Shown: piece after piece, positions 8,416-17,759 of the stretch
Position numbering within the stretch: position 1 is the stretch's first letter
Layout: the number at the start of each line of letters is the position of its first letter
DNA from: Burkholderiales bacterium
GTDB taxonomy: Bacteria; Pseudomonadota; Gammaproteobacteria; Burkholderiales; SG8-41
DNA: 64,000 bases
Assembly (NCBI GenBank): GCA_020854035.1
Contig: JADZGE010000018.1
Location: 1 to 64,000 of the forward strand
Direction: 5' to 3'
Translations under genes and position numbers: made by a program
Notes under the pieces: model-generated
Database searches by the model: none
Told to the model about the DNA's origin: nothing
The model's input: the letters and a program-made list of their open reading frames with translations, nothing else

Positions 8416-9333
8416 TCAAGCACTGAGCTTCGCCACGACCGCTGCGGCGGCACGCTCCGCTTCCGCCGCGGCGTCCTTCAGCAGCCCGCTGTAGCGGCTC
8501 CTCACGGCGCCAATCGCGAATAGGCCCGGTACCGCCGTTTCGAGACCGTCGCTCGTCACTACGAACCCGCGCTCGTCGCGCCGCACGGCCTCGGGCAGGT
8601 AGCCGGCATTCGGCTCCAGGCCCACGTTCACGAACACGCCGGCGCAGGCGAACTCGCGAACTGCGCCGTCGCCGGCTCTGCGCAGGCGCACCTTCTCGAC
8701 CATCTTCCCGCCTTCGATAGCCTCCAGAACGGTGTTCCACTCGACCGCGATGTTGGGCGTCGCCGACACGCGCTCGACGAAATGCCCTCGCGCGCGGAAC
8801 CGGTCGCCACGGTGGACGACGTGGACTCGCGCGCAGAACTTCGCGAGCACCAGCGCCTCCTGCAACGCGGCGTCGCCGCCGCCGACCACCACGACCGTCT
8901 CGTTCTGGAACATCGGCCCGTCGCAGTCCGCGCACTGGGAGACGCCGCGCCCCTCGAATTCCGCTTCGCCCGGCACCCCGAGTTTCCGCAAACGCGCGCC
9001 CGAGGCGGCGACTATCGCCCGCGCACTGTAGCGCGAGCCGCCCGTCCTCAATGCGAATCCCCCCTCGCCGGGCACGACGCCCTCGACCGGCTCCTGCACG
9101 CTCGTGACGGCGAGGCTCCCGTTCGCCTCCATCAGCTCCGAAGCGAGTTCCGCGCCGGATGTCTCGCGGCCTTCCGGGTAGCCTTCCAGCTCCGTGATGT
9201 TGATGACGAGCCCGCCGAAGAGGTTCGCCTCGAACGTCGCGACCTTCAGGCCGGCGCGCGCGGCGTGATTCGCGCACGTGAGCCCCGCGATGCCTTCGCC
9301 GATGACGATGAGATCGTAGCTTGCCTGTGCCAT
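8416..9333 (-). CDS. Thioredoxin-reductase-like FAD/NAD(P)H oxidoreductase
   Basis: A 305-residue protein of the low-molecular-weight thioredoxin reductase family. An N-terminal dinucleotide fold has GEGIAGL near residue 12. The redox motif CADC (QCADCDGPMF, about residues 133-136) matches the CxTC position of TrxB, and a second nucleotide fold has VGGGDAAL near 150. The usual GD motif near the C-terminus, which holds FAD, reads AIGAVRSR, so the aspartate is missing; the start motif is also divergent (GSGPAGY in E. coli). The family transfers NAD(P)H electrons to a dithiol partner. Its place between selC and selB makes the nearby selenocysteine glutaredoxin protein an attractive partner; that is inference. 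Confidence 0.75.
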   Translation of the reverse strand: MAQASYDLIVIGEGIAGLTCANHAARAGLKVATFEANLFGGLVINITELEGYPEGRETSGAELASELMEANGSLAVTSVQEPVEGVVPGEGGFALRTGGSRYSARAIVAASGARLRKLGVPGEAEFEGRGVSQCADCDGPMFQNETVVVVGGGDAALQEALVLAKFCARVHVVHRGDRFRARGHFVERVSATPNIAVEWNTVLEAIEGGKMVEKVRLRRAGDGAVREFACAGVFVNVGLEPNAGYLPEAVRRDERGFVVTSDGLETAVPGLFAIGAVRSRYSGLLKDAAAEAERAAAAVVAKLSA

Positions 9334-9420
9334 GTCGTCGTGTCCTGTAGGGTTGTGGCCGCGAAGATGCGGCGACGCGGAGTGTCGAGTGGTACCCGCC
9401 CGCGTGTCGGCTCTGCGGCC

Positions 9421-9504
9421 TTAGCCTGCATTATTCACGAACACCATGAGAATCCCCGACAGTGTGTCGGCGACTCCTCCGGCGACATGAATAATCCGGG
9501 TTAG
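9421..9504. mobile_element. 84-bp MITE-like element
   Basis: The ends are inverted repeats: TTAGCCTGCATTATTCACGA on the left, and CTAACCCGGATTATTCATGT read inward from the right. Both are close to the IS end at 108-127. The core of about 45 bp has no reading frame. It lies 18 bp beyond the selB stop codon and about 90 bp upstream of the reductase start on the same strand, so it may have separated the two transcriptionally. Confidence 0.6.
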
Positions 9505-9522
9505 CGCCTCTGTGGCTGATCC

Positions 9523-11544
9523 TCAGTAACGATTCGGGCGCGGCGGTCGGGGGCCCGGACGGCCGGGCTGCTGCGGGCCGGTCTTCCCGCCCGGCGCGCC
9601 CGCCGCGGGCTTTCCGGCGGCTTTGAAGGGCGCCGCGGCGCCGAGCACCGAAGCGGGATCCCTGCGCATCTTGCGCGCGTCGCCGAGGCGCTGCGTCACC
9701 CCGAGGCTGTCGAAGAACTCGAGGAGCTGTATCGCGAGCCCGCGCCCGGTGCCGGTCGCATCACGGTACTGGGCGGCGGTGAACATGCCGTTGGCGTTCG
9801 CCTTCGCCACCTCGGCCGCGGTCGCGGCGAGGGCGGCGAGGGTCGCCCGCGGGTAGAAGCGGTCGGGCGGCACCCGCAGGGGATCGCCGCTCCTGCTCTT
9901 GCGATGAAGGAAATCCTTGAGCGTCGCCTCCTTGAGCTTCAACGCGGCCGCGAGCTCGGGCACCGCCGGCGGCGAGGCGCCGCCGGCAGCAAGCGCGGGG
10001 AGCACGGCCTGCCAGAGCTTTTCGTCCTCCGGGTTCGATGTAGCGTTGTGCCCCGGCAGGCGCGCGGTCGAGCCCGAGAGCTCGAGCTTGCGCTCGTCCG
10101 CGAGCCCCCTCAGCAGCGACTGGAAGGCTTCCGCCCCGAGCCGCGGCGCAATCTGTCCGCGCAATGCCTCGACCTCGATGCCGAGGGCCTGCGGCTGGCC
10201 GCGATGGAACTCGCGCAACGCGGCGATCGCCGCCTCGCGCAGCGCGGCGTAGCGCTCCCGCCGCAACGCGACGCGGCGCTCCTTTCCCAGCACCGTGATG
10301 CCGGCCGCCGCTTGAATCTCCTGGGCGCGCGCGGGCGTCACGTTGAAGATGCGCTCCAGCCGCGCGAGATCCACGCCGTCCTCGCCCGCGTCGAGCATCG
10401 CGCCGAGAGCGGCCTCCATGCTCCCGAGCTCGAGTGCCGCAAGCTCCGCCCGTCGCGCACGGGAGGCGCGGCGGGTGGCGGGGGCGAACGGGTCGAGCAC
10501 CACGCCGCCGCCCAGCGTGCGCCGCGCCGACTGGTCGCGCAGGATGAAGCGGTCGCCGCAAAGCGCGCCGACCGGCTTGTCGAGCACGAGCTGCGCCTGC
10601 GCCGGCGCGCCGGGCTCGATCGCGGCTCCCCGCGCAATTGCGATGCGGGCCGTCACGTCCGCGGTCGCGAGGTGCAGGTGGAGCGGGGTCCAGTGTTCGA
10701 GCGGCTCGCCTTCGAGGAGAGTCACCCGCGCATCGAGGCGCTGCGTCGGCGCGTGGATCGCCTCGGAGAGCACCCAGTCGCCGCGCGCCACCGTCTCGAG
10801 GTCGCTGCCGGCGAGATTCAACGCGCAGCGTTCTCCGGCCTCGGCGCGCTCGGCGGCAATCCCGCGTATCTGTATGCCCCGCACGCGCACCGGCGCGCCC
10901 TTCGGCGAGATGACGAGCCGGTCGGCGAGCGCCACGGCGCCGTTGAACACGGTCCCCGTGACCACGGTGCCGCTGCCGGCGACGCTGAAGGCACGATCGA
11001 TGGCAAAGCGGAAATGCTGGCCCTGCGTGGCGCGCGCGGCGCGCGCGGCGGCCGTTGCGACGAGCCGCTCGCGCAACCCGTCGATGCCCGCGCGCGTCAC
11101 CGCCGACACGGGCGCAACGGCGATCCCCTCGAGCGCGGTGCCCGCCACCAGCGCCGCGACGTCGCGCTCGACTTCGCGCACGCGCTCCGGCGCCACGCGG
11201 TCGATCTTGGTGACGACCGCCATTCCCTCGCGCACCCCGAGGAGGTCCAGTATGTTCAGGTGCTCGACGGTCTGGGGCATGACCCCGTCGTCGGCGGCGA
11301 CGACCAGCAGCGCGTAGTCGATGCCGCACACCCCCGCCAGCATGTTGCGTATGAAGCGCTCGTGGCCCGGCACGTCCACGAACCCGATGAGCCCGCCGGC
11401 CTCGAGCGGCAGGTAGGCGAAACCAAGATCGATCGAGATGCCGCGTGCCTTCTCCTCCGGGAGGCGGTCCGTATCCACCCCCGTCAGCGCCTTCACGAGG
11501 AGCGTCTTGCCGTGGTCTATGTGGCCGGCGGTGGCGACGATCAT
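9523..11544 (-). CDS. selB: Selenocysteine-specific elongation factor SelB
   Basis: SelB is the GTP-dependent factor that carries Sec-tRNA to UGA codons marked by a SECIS hairpin. The protein of 674 residues starts [14 protein letters not shown] (G1 motif, residues 6-14). It then has GISIDLGF (switch I), DVPGHE (G3) and VTKID (G4), followed by translation-factor beta barrels and C-terminal winged-helix repeats that bind SECIS. I chose the ATG at 11542-11544 because the frame upstream only translates the repetitive spacer. The last 40 or so residues form a Pro/Gly/Lys-rich tail absent from the 614-residue E. coli protein. It follows selA on the same strand after 84 bp. Confidence 0.95.
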   Translation of the reverse strand: MIVATAGHIDHGKTLLVKALTGVDTDRLPEEKARGISIDLGFAYLPLEAGGLIGFVDVPGHERFIRNMLAGVCGIDYALLVVAADDGVMPQTVEHLNILDLLGVREGMAVVTKIDRVAPERVREVERDVAALVAGTALEGIAVAPVSAVTRAGIDGLRERLVATAAARAARATQGQHFRFAIDRAFSVAGSGTVVTGTVFNGAVALADRLVISPKGAPVRVRGIQIRGIAAERAEAGERCALNLAGSDLETVARGDWVLSEAIHAPTQRLDARVTLLEGEPLEHWTPLHLHLATADVTARIAIARGAAIEPGAPAQAQLVLDKPVGALCGDRFILRDQSARRTLGGGVVLDPFAPATRRASRARRAELAALELGSMEAALGAMLDAGEDGVDLARLERIFNVTPARAQEIQAAAGITVLGKERRVALRRERYAALREAAIAALREFHRGQPQALGIEVEALRGQIAPRLGAEAFQSLLRGLADERKLELSGSTARLPGHNATSNPEDEKLWQAVLPALAAGGASPPAVPELAAALKLKEATLKDFLHRKSRSGDPLRVPPDRFYPRATLAALAATAAEVAKANANGMFTAAQYRDATGTGRGLAIQLLEFFDSLGVTQRLGDARKMRRDPASVLGAAAPFKAAGKPAAGAPGGKTGPQQPGRPGPRPPRPNRY

Positions 11545-11628
11545 ACGGGTGATGTGTGACGCGAGATGGGTGATGCGTGACGGGTGAGGCGGGCCGGTGC
11601 AGCCGGGCCACCGATCACGGGTCACCAA
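11545..11628. repeat. Degenerate GTGACG/GGGTGA spacer with imperfect inverted repeat between selA and selB
   Basis: The spacer is built of variants of GTGATGCGTGACGGGTGA and their complement (CACGGGTCACCAATCACGC at its right end, running into the selA stop). The two halves can pair imperfectly. Similar low-complexity spacing occurs between yajC and secD. Confidence 0.45.
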
Positions 11629-13056
11629 TCACGCATGCAGTTCCTTCAGGTCAATGTGCGCAAGCTGCGCGAGGAACTCGTCCTCGTGTTCGAGACATCT
11701 GAGATCCATCAGGAAGGCGCCGTCCTTCACGCGACCGATAACCGGGACGGGCAGGGCCCGAAAGGCGGCGGAGATCAGCCCGGCGAGCGCGCCGCGGCGC
11801 TTTCCGTGGGCGGAGACTGCGATGCCGGCGCTCGGCAGGAGATCCACCGGCAGCGAGCCGCTGCCGATCTGGCTCGTGCACGGGACCACCGCCACGTCGG
11901 CCTTGCCGTGGAAGGCGGCGGCGAGCGTGGGAGCGAGGCGTCGCGCCTGCGCCTCGATTTCCTCCCGCGGGCGGGCGAGCAGCCTCAGGGTGGGCAGTTC
12001 GCGGCGCAGCCGCTCCGGGTTCGCGTAGAGCGCCAGCACGGCGTCGAGCGCCGCTAGCGTCATCTTGTCCACGCGCAACGCGCGCTTCATCGGGTTCCTG
12101 CGAATTCGCTCGATCGGCTCGCGGCGCCCGACGATCAGCCCCGCCTGCGCTGCGCCGAGGAGCTTGTCGCCGCTGAACGTGACGACGTCGGCGCCCGCCG
12201 CGAGCGCTTCGCGCGCCGTCCGCTCATGCGGCAGCCCGTAGTCCTCGAGGCCGACCAGCATGCCGCTGCCGAGATCGGTGATGAGCGGGAGTCCCCGTTC
12301 GCGGGCGAGCTCCGCGAGGTCCTGCTCGGAGGCCGCCGCCGTGAAGCCCTGTATCGCGTAGTTGCTGGTGTGCACCTTCATGAGAGCCGCGGTGCGTGCC
12401 GTGATCGCCCCAGCGTAATCCTTGAGGTGCGTGCGGTTGGTCGTGCCGACTTCCACCATCTTCACCCCGGCGCGAGCCATGATGTCGGGGATGCGGAAGG
12501 CGCCGCCGATCTCGATCAGCTCGCCGCGCGAGACCGGCACTTCCCGGCGCAGGGCGAGCGTGTTCAACGCCAGGTAGACGGCGGCGGCGTTGTTGTTCAC
12601 GACGACGGCGGCCTCCGCTCCGGTGAGGCGCGTCAGGCGCCGCTCGATGTGAGAATCGCGTTCGCCGCGCTCGCCGCCCGCCAGGTCGAACTCGAGATTG
12701 ACCGGTCGGGTCATGACCGTCATCACCGCCCGCGCCGCGTGTTCCGGCATCACCGCGCGGCCGAGGTTGGTGTGGAGCACGGTCCCGGTGAGGTTGAATA
12801 CCGGCCGCAGCGAGGGCTGCGCCTCGCGCTCGAGCCGCGCCGCGCAGGCGCCCGCGAAACGCGACTCGTCGAACGCGCCGCCATCGGGGGTCCGGCCCGT
12901 GCCGAGCGCCTCGCGCACCTCGGCCAGCACTTCGCGGGCGGTATCCGTGACCGCGGGGCGGCCATACCGCGAGACGAGCGACTCGACCGCGGGGAGCTTC
13001 AGCAGCCGGTCCAGAGCGGGGATCGCGCGACGCGCGGCGGCTTCCGGATTCAGCAT
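11629..13056 (-). CDS. selA: L-seryl-tRNA(Sec) selenium transferase SelA
   Basis: SelA is the PLP enzyme that converts Ser-tRNA(Sec) to Sec-tRNA(Sec) with selenophosphate. Conserved blocks include GTVLHTNLGRAVM near residue 90, VVVNNNAAAVYL near 150, HTSNYAIQGF, and SGDKLLGAAQAGLIVG near 290-305, whose lysine holds PLP. The ATG at 13056 gives 475 residues, beginning in the same way as the 463-residue E. coli protein; a GTG at 13092 would add 12 residues. selB follows on the same strand. selD, which makes selenophosphate, is not in the window. Confidence 0.95.
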   Translation of the reverse strand: MLNPEAAARRAIPALDRLLKLPAVESLVSRYGRPAVTDTAREVLAEVREALGTGRTPDGGAFDESRFAGACAARLEREAQPSLRPVFNLTGTVLHTNLGRAVMPEHAARAVMTVMTRPVNLEFDLAGGERGERDSHIERRLTRLTGAEAAVVVNNNAAAVYLALNTLALRREVPVSRGELIEIGGAFRIPDIMARAGVKMVEVGTTNRTHLKDYAGAITARTAALMKVHTSNYAIQGFTAAASEQDLAELARERGLPLITDLGSGMLVGLEDYGLPHERTAREALAAGADVVTFSGDKLLGAAQAGLIVGRREPIERIRRNPMKRALRVDKMTLAALDAVLALYANPERLRRELPTLRLLARPREEIEAQARRLAPTLAAAFHGKADVAVVPCTSQIGSGSLPVDLLPSAGIAVSAHGKRRGALAGLISAAFRALPVPVIGRVKDGAFLMDLRCLEHEDEFLAQLAHIDLKELHA

Positions 13057-13152
13057 GGCGGAAACGGCGCCGGGCGCGGATCGAGGCGGCACGGGAACGG
13101 GAACCGGGACATCGGATGAGCGGCGAGACCCGGGAAGTGTAGCACCATTGAA

Positions 13153-13175
13153 AAAGCCGCGCGGCGCGCGGCTTT
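13153..13175 (-). terminator. Rho-independent terminator of the UGA-containing gene
   Basis: AAAGCCGCGC and GCGCGGCTTT form a perfect 10-bp stem with a 3-base loop. On the minus strand it continues into TTTTTC. It lies 24 bp after the stop of the glutaredoxin-DinB gene and before selA, so the two are probably separate transcription units. Confidence 0.75.
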
Positions 13176-13198
13176 CTCGCCCCGTTACCCGTCGCGCA

Positions 13199-13972
13199 TC
13201 ACTCGAAGAGCCGCTCGGGCAGCGGCAGTCCGGCGAGCTCCGCGGCGGTGAGCGGGCCGTCGGGAGCGACGCCGAAGCGCTCGAGCACGTGCATCAACTG
13301 GCGCGCGTGCTGCGCGCAGTGCCAGGTCGAGCGCTCGAAGAGGGCGTGCATGGGCTGCGTGCCGTAGTAGGTTTTCATGGGGGCCGCGAGGCTCTTGTCG
13401 GCCACGGCGTCCCACCATTGCTGGAGGCGTCCGGTCACCTCCGCGCCGTAACCGGCGATGGCGGAGCCGGTGAGGCACGTGCCCTGCGCGGGCGGCACGT
13501 TCGCGTGCTGCACGGCGTACTCCGTGCCGCCGGTCGCGGATTCGAGGAAGGCCTCGGCGATGCGGAAGGCGTGGTGGGCAAGGAGGCGTATCGAGCGGTC
13601 GCGATCCGCGGTCACGCGCTCGTCGATGCGGGCGTCGGGGAGCTGCCGCGCGTAGCGCTGCAGCGCGCGCAATACGAGCACCCATCTGCGCATGAGCTCG
13701 GCGGGCGGCAGCGGCGTGTGCCCGGTGCCGGCGAGCCCCACGAACTCCGCGACGTCCTCGAGATTCTGCCCGAAGACGAAGCTGGCGCCTCGCGCCACCA
13801 CCGGGACGTTGCGCACGCCGAGCGCGACGAGCCGCTCGCGCCCGCCCGGATCCTTCAGCACGTCGATGACGACGTGGTCGATGCCCTTTTTCGAAAGAAA
13901 CTCTTTCGCCCTGAGACAGCTGCTTCACCCGGGCTGGGTGAAGAGAACGAACTTCTCGGCGGGTGTGTTCAT
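13199..13972 (-). CDS. Selenocysteine-containing glutaredoxin-DinB fusion protein (TGA read as Sec at residue 16)
   Basis: From the ATG at 13970-13972 the frame reads MNTPAEKFVLFTQPG, then TGA, then SSCLRAKEFLSKKG. This is a thioredoxin-fold start in which TGA takes the place of the first Cys of CxxC, giving UxxC (U16, C19). The frame then stays open to 13199, 257 residues in all. The fold's cis-proline is P57 (RNVPVV). Residues about 95-240 look like a DinB/thiol-transferase four-helix domain with His133/134 and WHxxQH (218, 222) as likely metal ligands. A 7-bp hairpin with a GUU loop follows the TGA. selA, selB and selC lie on the same strand within 6 kb. A normal start at the ATG 13861 would remove half the glutaredoxin fold, so it is unlikely. 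Confidence 0.85.
13892..13927 (-). promoter_or_regulatory. Predicted bacterial SECIS element after the UGA codon
   Basis: The UGA is at 13927-13925. Nineteen bases from its first base, CGAAAGA (13908-13902) pairs perfectly with UCUUUCG (13898-13892) around a GUU loop. Bacterial SECIS elements lie within the coding region just after UGA and present a G/U in the apical loop about 16-37 bases downstream; here G is base 27. No strong lower stem is visible. Confidence 0.75.
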
Positions 13973-14141
13973 GTGTGCCGGAGCGGGGGGAGAGGGGACC
14001 GCGGGAAGCGTACTATCGGGCGCGAGCGAGCGTCAAGCCGCCGCGTTCCCGCGCCGTGCGCCCGAGGCGCGCGCGCGTCCGGGCGCACCGCGCCGCCCGC
14101 GGCCGCGCCGGCGTGTTACCGCGGTTGCCGGAGAGGCCGAT

Positions 14142-14149
14142 GCTATAAT
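14142..14149 (+). promoter_or_regulatory. Extended -10 promoter for the GST gene
   Basis: GCTATAAT preceded by TG gives a perfect TATAAT (14144-14149) with the extended TGn motif at 14141-14143. The -35 region is weak. A transcript would start near 14156, about 40 bases ahead of the GST start codon. Confidence 0.6.
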
Positions 14150-14196
14150 TTTGCGCCGCGTTTTCTTCCGCGCGCGCCCGCATGCGAGTCCACGCA

Positions 14197-14808
14197 ATGA
14201 AGCTTATCGGAACCCCGGCCAGCCCCTATACGCGCAAGGTCCGGGTGGTCCTCACCGAGAAACGCATCGAGTACGAGTTCGTCGTCGATCCACCCGGCGG
14301 GGAGGACACCCGCGTGCCGGACTACAACCCGCTTGGCAAGGTGCCGGTGCTCATCACCGACGACGGCGCGACCATCTTCGATTCGCGCGTCATCGTCGAG
14401 TATCTCGACAGCGCGAGCCCGGTGGCGCGACTCATCCCGGACGACATTCGCCAGAGAATCCAGGTGCGGCGCTGGGAGGCGCTCGCGGACGGGTGCACGG
14501 ACGCCATCGTCGCCGTCGCGGCGGAGAGAGGCCGGGACCCGGCGCGGCAGTCCCCGCAGGCGCTCGTCCGGCAGCAGGGGAAGGTCGAGCGCGCGCTCGC
14601 CGCGATGGCCGAGGATCTGGGCGCCCGGAGCTGGTGCAGCGGGGAAGCCTACAGCCTGTCCGATATCGCCGTCGGCTGCGCGCTCGGCTACCTCGAACTG
14701 CGGCTGCCGGAACTCAACTGGCGCAAGTCCTATCCCAATCTCGCGAAGCTGACCGAGCGGCTCGCGCAGCGCCCGAGCTTCAGGGACACCGCGCCTCCCG
14801 CGGCATAG
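14197..14808 (+). CDS. Glutathione S-transferase family protein
   Basis: A 203-residue protein starting [19 protein letters not shown], typical of bacterial GSTs where SPYTRKVR carries the active serine or tyrosine. [14 protein letters not shown] with the cis-proline and [10 protein letters not shown] (glutathione gamma-Glu site) follow around residues 45-75. The all-helical C-terminal domain includes [16 protein letters not shown]. The ATG at 14197 fits the family start; one at 14182 would add five residues. It has its own promoter and is divergent from the selenoprotein gene. Such proteins conjugate or reduce electrophiles with glutathione; the substrate is unknown. Confidence 0.85.
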   Translation: MKLIGTPASPYTRKVRVVLTEKRIEYEFVVDPPGGEDTRVPDYNPLGKVPVLITDDGATIFDSRVIVEYLDSASPVARLIPDDIRQRIQVRRWEALADGCTDAIVAVAAERGRDPARQSPQALVRQQGKVERALAAMAEDLGARSWCSGEAYSLSDIAVGCALGYLELRLPELNWRKSYPNLAKLTERLAQRPSFRDTAPPAA

Positions 14809-14937
14809 GCGCCGCGCCGTCCGGACCCGCCTTGCGGCGCGGGTCGGTCCGGGCATGAAGACGATCCCGCCGCTCGCGGTGGCATTCGGCTCCCGTGCCG
14901 TTCCGAGCACCGTGCGGGTCGCGGGCCGGCAGGCGAG

Positions 14938-15024
14938 TGGTGCCGGGAGCGAGAGTCGAACTCGCACGCCATCGCTGGCGCGGGATTTTGAGTCCCGTGC
15001 GTCTACCAATTCCGCCATCCCGGC
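14938..15024 (-). tRNA. tRNA-Leu (anticodon CAA)
   Basis: On the minus strand GCCGGGATGGCGGAATTGG starts an 87-nt tRNA ending GCTCCCGGCACCA. The D-loop reads GGTAGACGCA, the anticodon stem CGGGA/TCCCG encloses loop CTCAAAA (anticodon CAA), the variable arm is long (class II), and the T-loop is GTTCGACTC. CCA is encoded. It is the same general sequence as E. coli leuX. Confidence 0.95.
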
Positions 15025-15094
15025 CCGGAGGCAGAGGCGCGGAATTATGCGCCAACGCCGTTCGAGCGACAACGGCATCCCGGGAAGCGTTTCA

Positions 15095-15106
15095 TATAAT
15101 GCGCGC
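15095..15106 (+). promoter_or_regulatory. queA -10 element placed directly before the start codon
   Basis: A perfect TATAAT at 15095-15100 is followed by only six bases before the queA ATG at 15107. A start of transcription 6-7 bases after the -10 falls on the ATG, so the message may be leaderless. No Shine-Dalgarno is visible. Confidence 0.55.
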
Positions 15107-16132
15107 ATGCGTCGCGACGACTTCGATTTCGACCTGCCGCAGGAGCTCATCGCGCAGTTTCCGCCCGGCGAGCGGGGCGCGAGCCGGCTGCTGTGCCTCG
15201 ACGGCCCGAGCGGCGCGATCGAGGACCGCCGTTTCGCCGATCTGCCCGCGCTCGTCGCCCCCGGCGATCTCGTGGTACTCAACGACACCCGCGTCATCAA
15301 GGCACGGCTTGCCGGCCGCAAGCGTAGCGGGGGCAGGATCGAGGTGATGGTCGAGCGCGTGCTCGAGGGCGGGGAGGTGCTGGCGCAGATCGGCGCGAAC
15401 CATCCGGCCCGCGAGGGCACCACCCTCGTGCTGGCCGGGGCGGTCGAGGCGACCGTACTCGGACGCGAGCGGGAGTTCTACCGGCTGCGCTTCGAAGGAT
15501 GCGATGACGCGTTCGAGGTGCTCGAACGCCACGGCACGGTGCCGCTGCCCCTCTACATCGCGCGCGACGCGGATCGCGCCGATGCGCAACGCTACCAGAC
15601 CGTCTACGCGCGCGAACGCGGCGCGGTGGCGGCGCCCACGGCCGGGCTGCACTTCGACGCGGCGATGCTCGATTTCCTCCGGGCGCGGGGCGCGGTGCTG
15701 GCGTACGTCACCCTGCACGTCGGGGCCGGCACGTTCCAGCCGGTGCGCGCGCAGGACCTGGCGCTGCACGAGATGCACGGCGAGTGGTACACCGTGCCCC
15801 GGGAGACGGTCGATGCCGTCGCGGCCGCGCGCGCCGCGGGCGGGCGCGTGCTCGCGGTCGGGACGACGACGCTGCGCGCGCTGGAGAGCGCGGCGGCCGG
15901 CGGGGTGCTCGCGGCCACCCGCGACGAGACGCGGCTTTTCATCCTGCCGGGCTACCGGTTCCGGGTCGTGGAGCGGCTGCTCACCAATTTTCACCTGCCG
16001 CGCTCGACGCTTCTCATGCTCGTCTCCGCGTTCGGCGGAATCGATAACATACGGCGCGCCTACCGGCATGCCGTCGCGAGCCGGTACCGCTTCTACAGCT
16101 ACGGCGACGCGATGCTGATCGAGCGGCGGTGA
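15107..16132 (+). CDS. queA: S-adenosylmethionine:tRNA ribosyltransferase-isomerase QueA
   Basis: QueA transfers and rearranges the ribosyl of SAM onto preQ1 in tRNA, giving epoxyqueuosine. The 341-residue sequence begins [19 protein letters not shown], the family start, with [44 protein letters not shown] and the C-terminal [17 protein letters not shown], all hallmarks. tgt follows after 17 bp, making the usual queA-tgt pair. The upstream open frame is only spacer and antisense tRNA-Leu. Confidence 0.97.
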   Translation: MRRDDFDFDLPQELIAQFPPGERGASRLLCLDGPSGAIEDRRFADLPALVAPGDLVVLNDTRVIKARLAGRKRSGGRIEVMVERVLEGGEVLAQIGANHPAREGTTLVLAGAVEATVLGREREFYRLRFEGCDDAFEVLERHGTVPLPLYIARDADRADAQRYQTVYARERGAVAAPTAGLHFDAAMLDFLRARGAVLAYVTLHVGAGTFQPVRAQDLALHEMHGEWYTVPRETVDAVAAARAAGGRVLAVGTTTLRALESAAAGGVLAATRDETRLFILPGYRFRVVERLLTNFHLPRSTLLMLVSAFGGIDNIRRAYRHAVASRYRFYSYGDAMLIERR

Positions 16133-16146
16133 CGGGCGAGGGGTGA

Positions 16147-17253
<1,107 letters not shown>

Positions 17254-17320
17254 TAAGATTCCCGCCTTTTCAGGGACCTGCCGCGAGGCCGCGGCCGCAG
17301 CGTATCACCGGAGCGTGCCC

Positions 17321-17644
17321 ATGTTGATCAGTCCAGCCCACGCGCAGGGCGCCGGCGCACCGGCCGGCGGCGGGTTCGAGAGCATGATACTCATCCTGCT
17401 GATGTTCGGCGTGCTCTACTTCCTGATGATCAGGCCGCAGATGAAGCGTGCGAAGGAGCAGAAGGCCATGATCGAGGCGCTGCAGAAGGGCGACGAGGTC
17501 ATCACCGCGGGCGGGCTCCTCGGGCGCATCACGAGGCTCTCGGACACCTATATCACGCTGGAGATCGCGGACAAGGTGGAAGTCCAGGTGCAGCGCCCCG
17601 CGGTGCAGCTCGTGCTGCCGAAGGGGACGCTGAAGAGCCTGTGA
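17321..17644 (+). CDS. yajC: Sec translocon accessory protein YajC
   Basis: A 107-residue inner-membrane protein starting MLISPAHAQ, with a single membrane segment (MILILLMFGVLYFLMI, about residues 22-37), then RPQMKRAKEQKAM and a small beta domain. It associates with SecD and SecF. A GTG six bases upstream is an alternative start. It precedes secD in the usual order. Confidence 0.95.
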   Translation: MLISPAHAQGAGAPAGGGFESMILILLMFGVLYFLMIRPQMKRAKEQKAMIEALQKGDEVITAGGLLGRITRLSDTYITLEIADKVEVQVQRPAVQLVLPKGTLKSL

Positions 17645-17657
17645 AACGGGAAACGTC

Positions 17658-17725
17658 AAACGTGAAACGCGCGCCGTCCGCCGCGGTTGCGCCGCCGGGC
17701 ACCGGGTATCGCGCGTTTCACGTTT
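17658..17725. repeat. 16-bp perfect inverted repeat between yajC and secD
   Basis: AAACGTGAAACGCGCG at 17658-17673 is repeated inverted at 17710-17725 around a 36-base centre. The flanks carry further GTTTCACG-like variants. There is no T-run, so it is not an evident terminator; it may attenuate or stabilise the yajC message. Confidence 0.6.
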
Positions 17726-17759
17726 CACGCTTCGCGATCACCGTCCTTTGCGGCGGGAA

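Noticed and set aside
11545-11628. 28-residue N-terminal extension of SelB
   Set aside because: It translates a repetitive spacer; the conserved protein starts at the G1 region right after the ATG 11544.
13199-13861. Short gene model starting at the ATG 13861
   Set aside because: It would begin in the middle of a glutaredoxin fold; the matching first half lies in the same frame just before a TGA with a hairpin and sel genes beside it.
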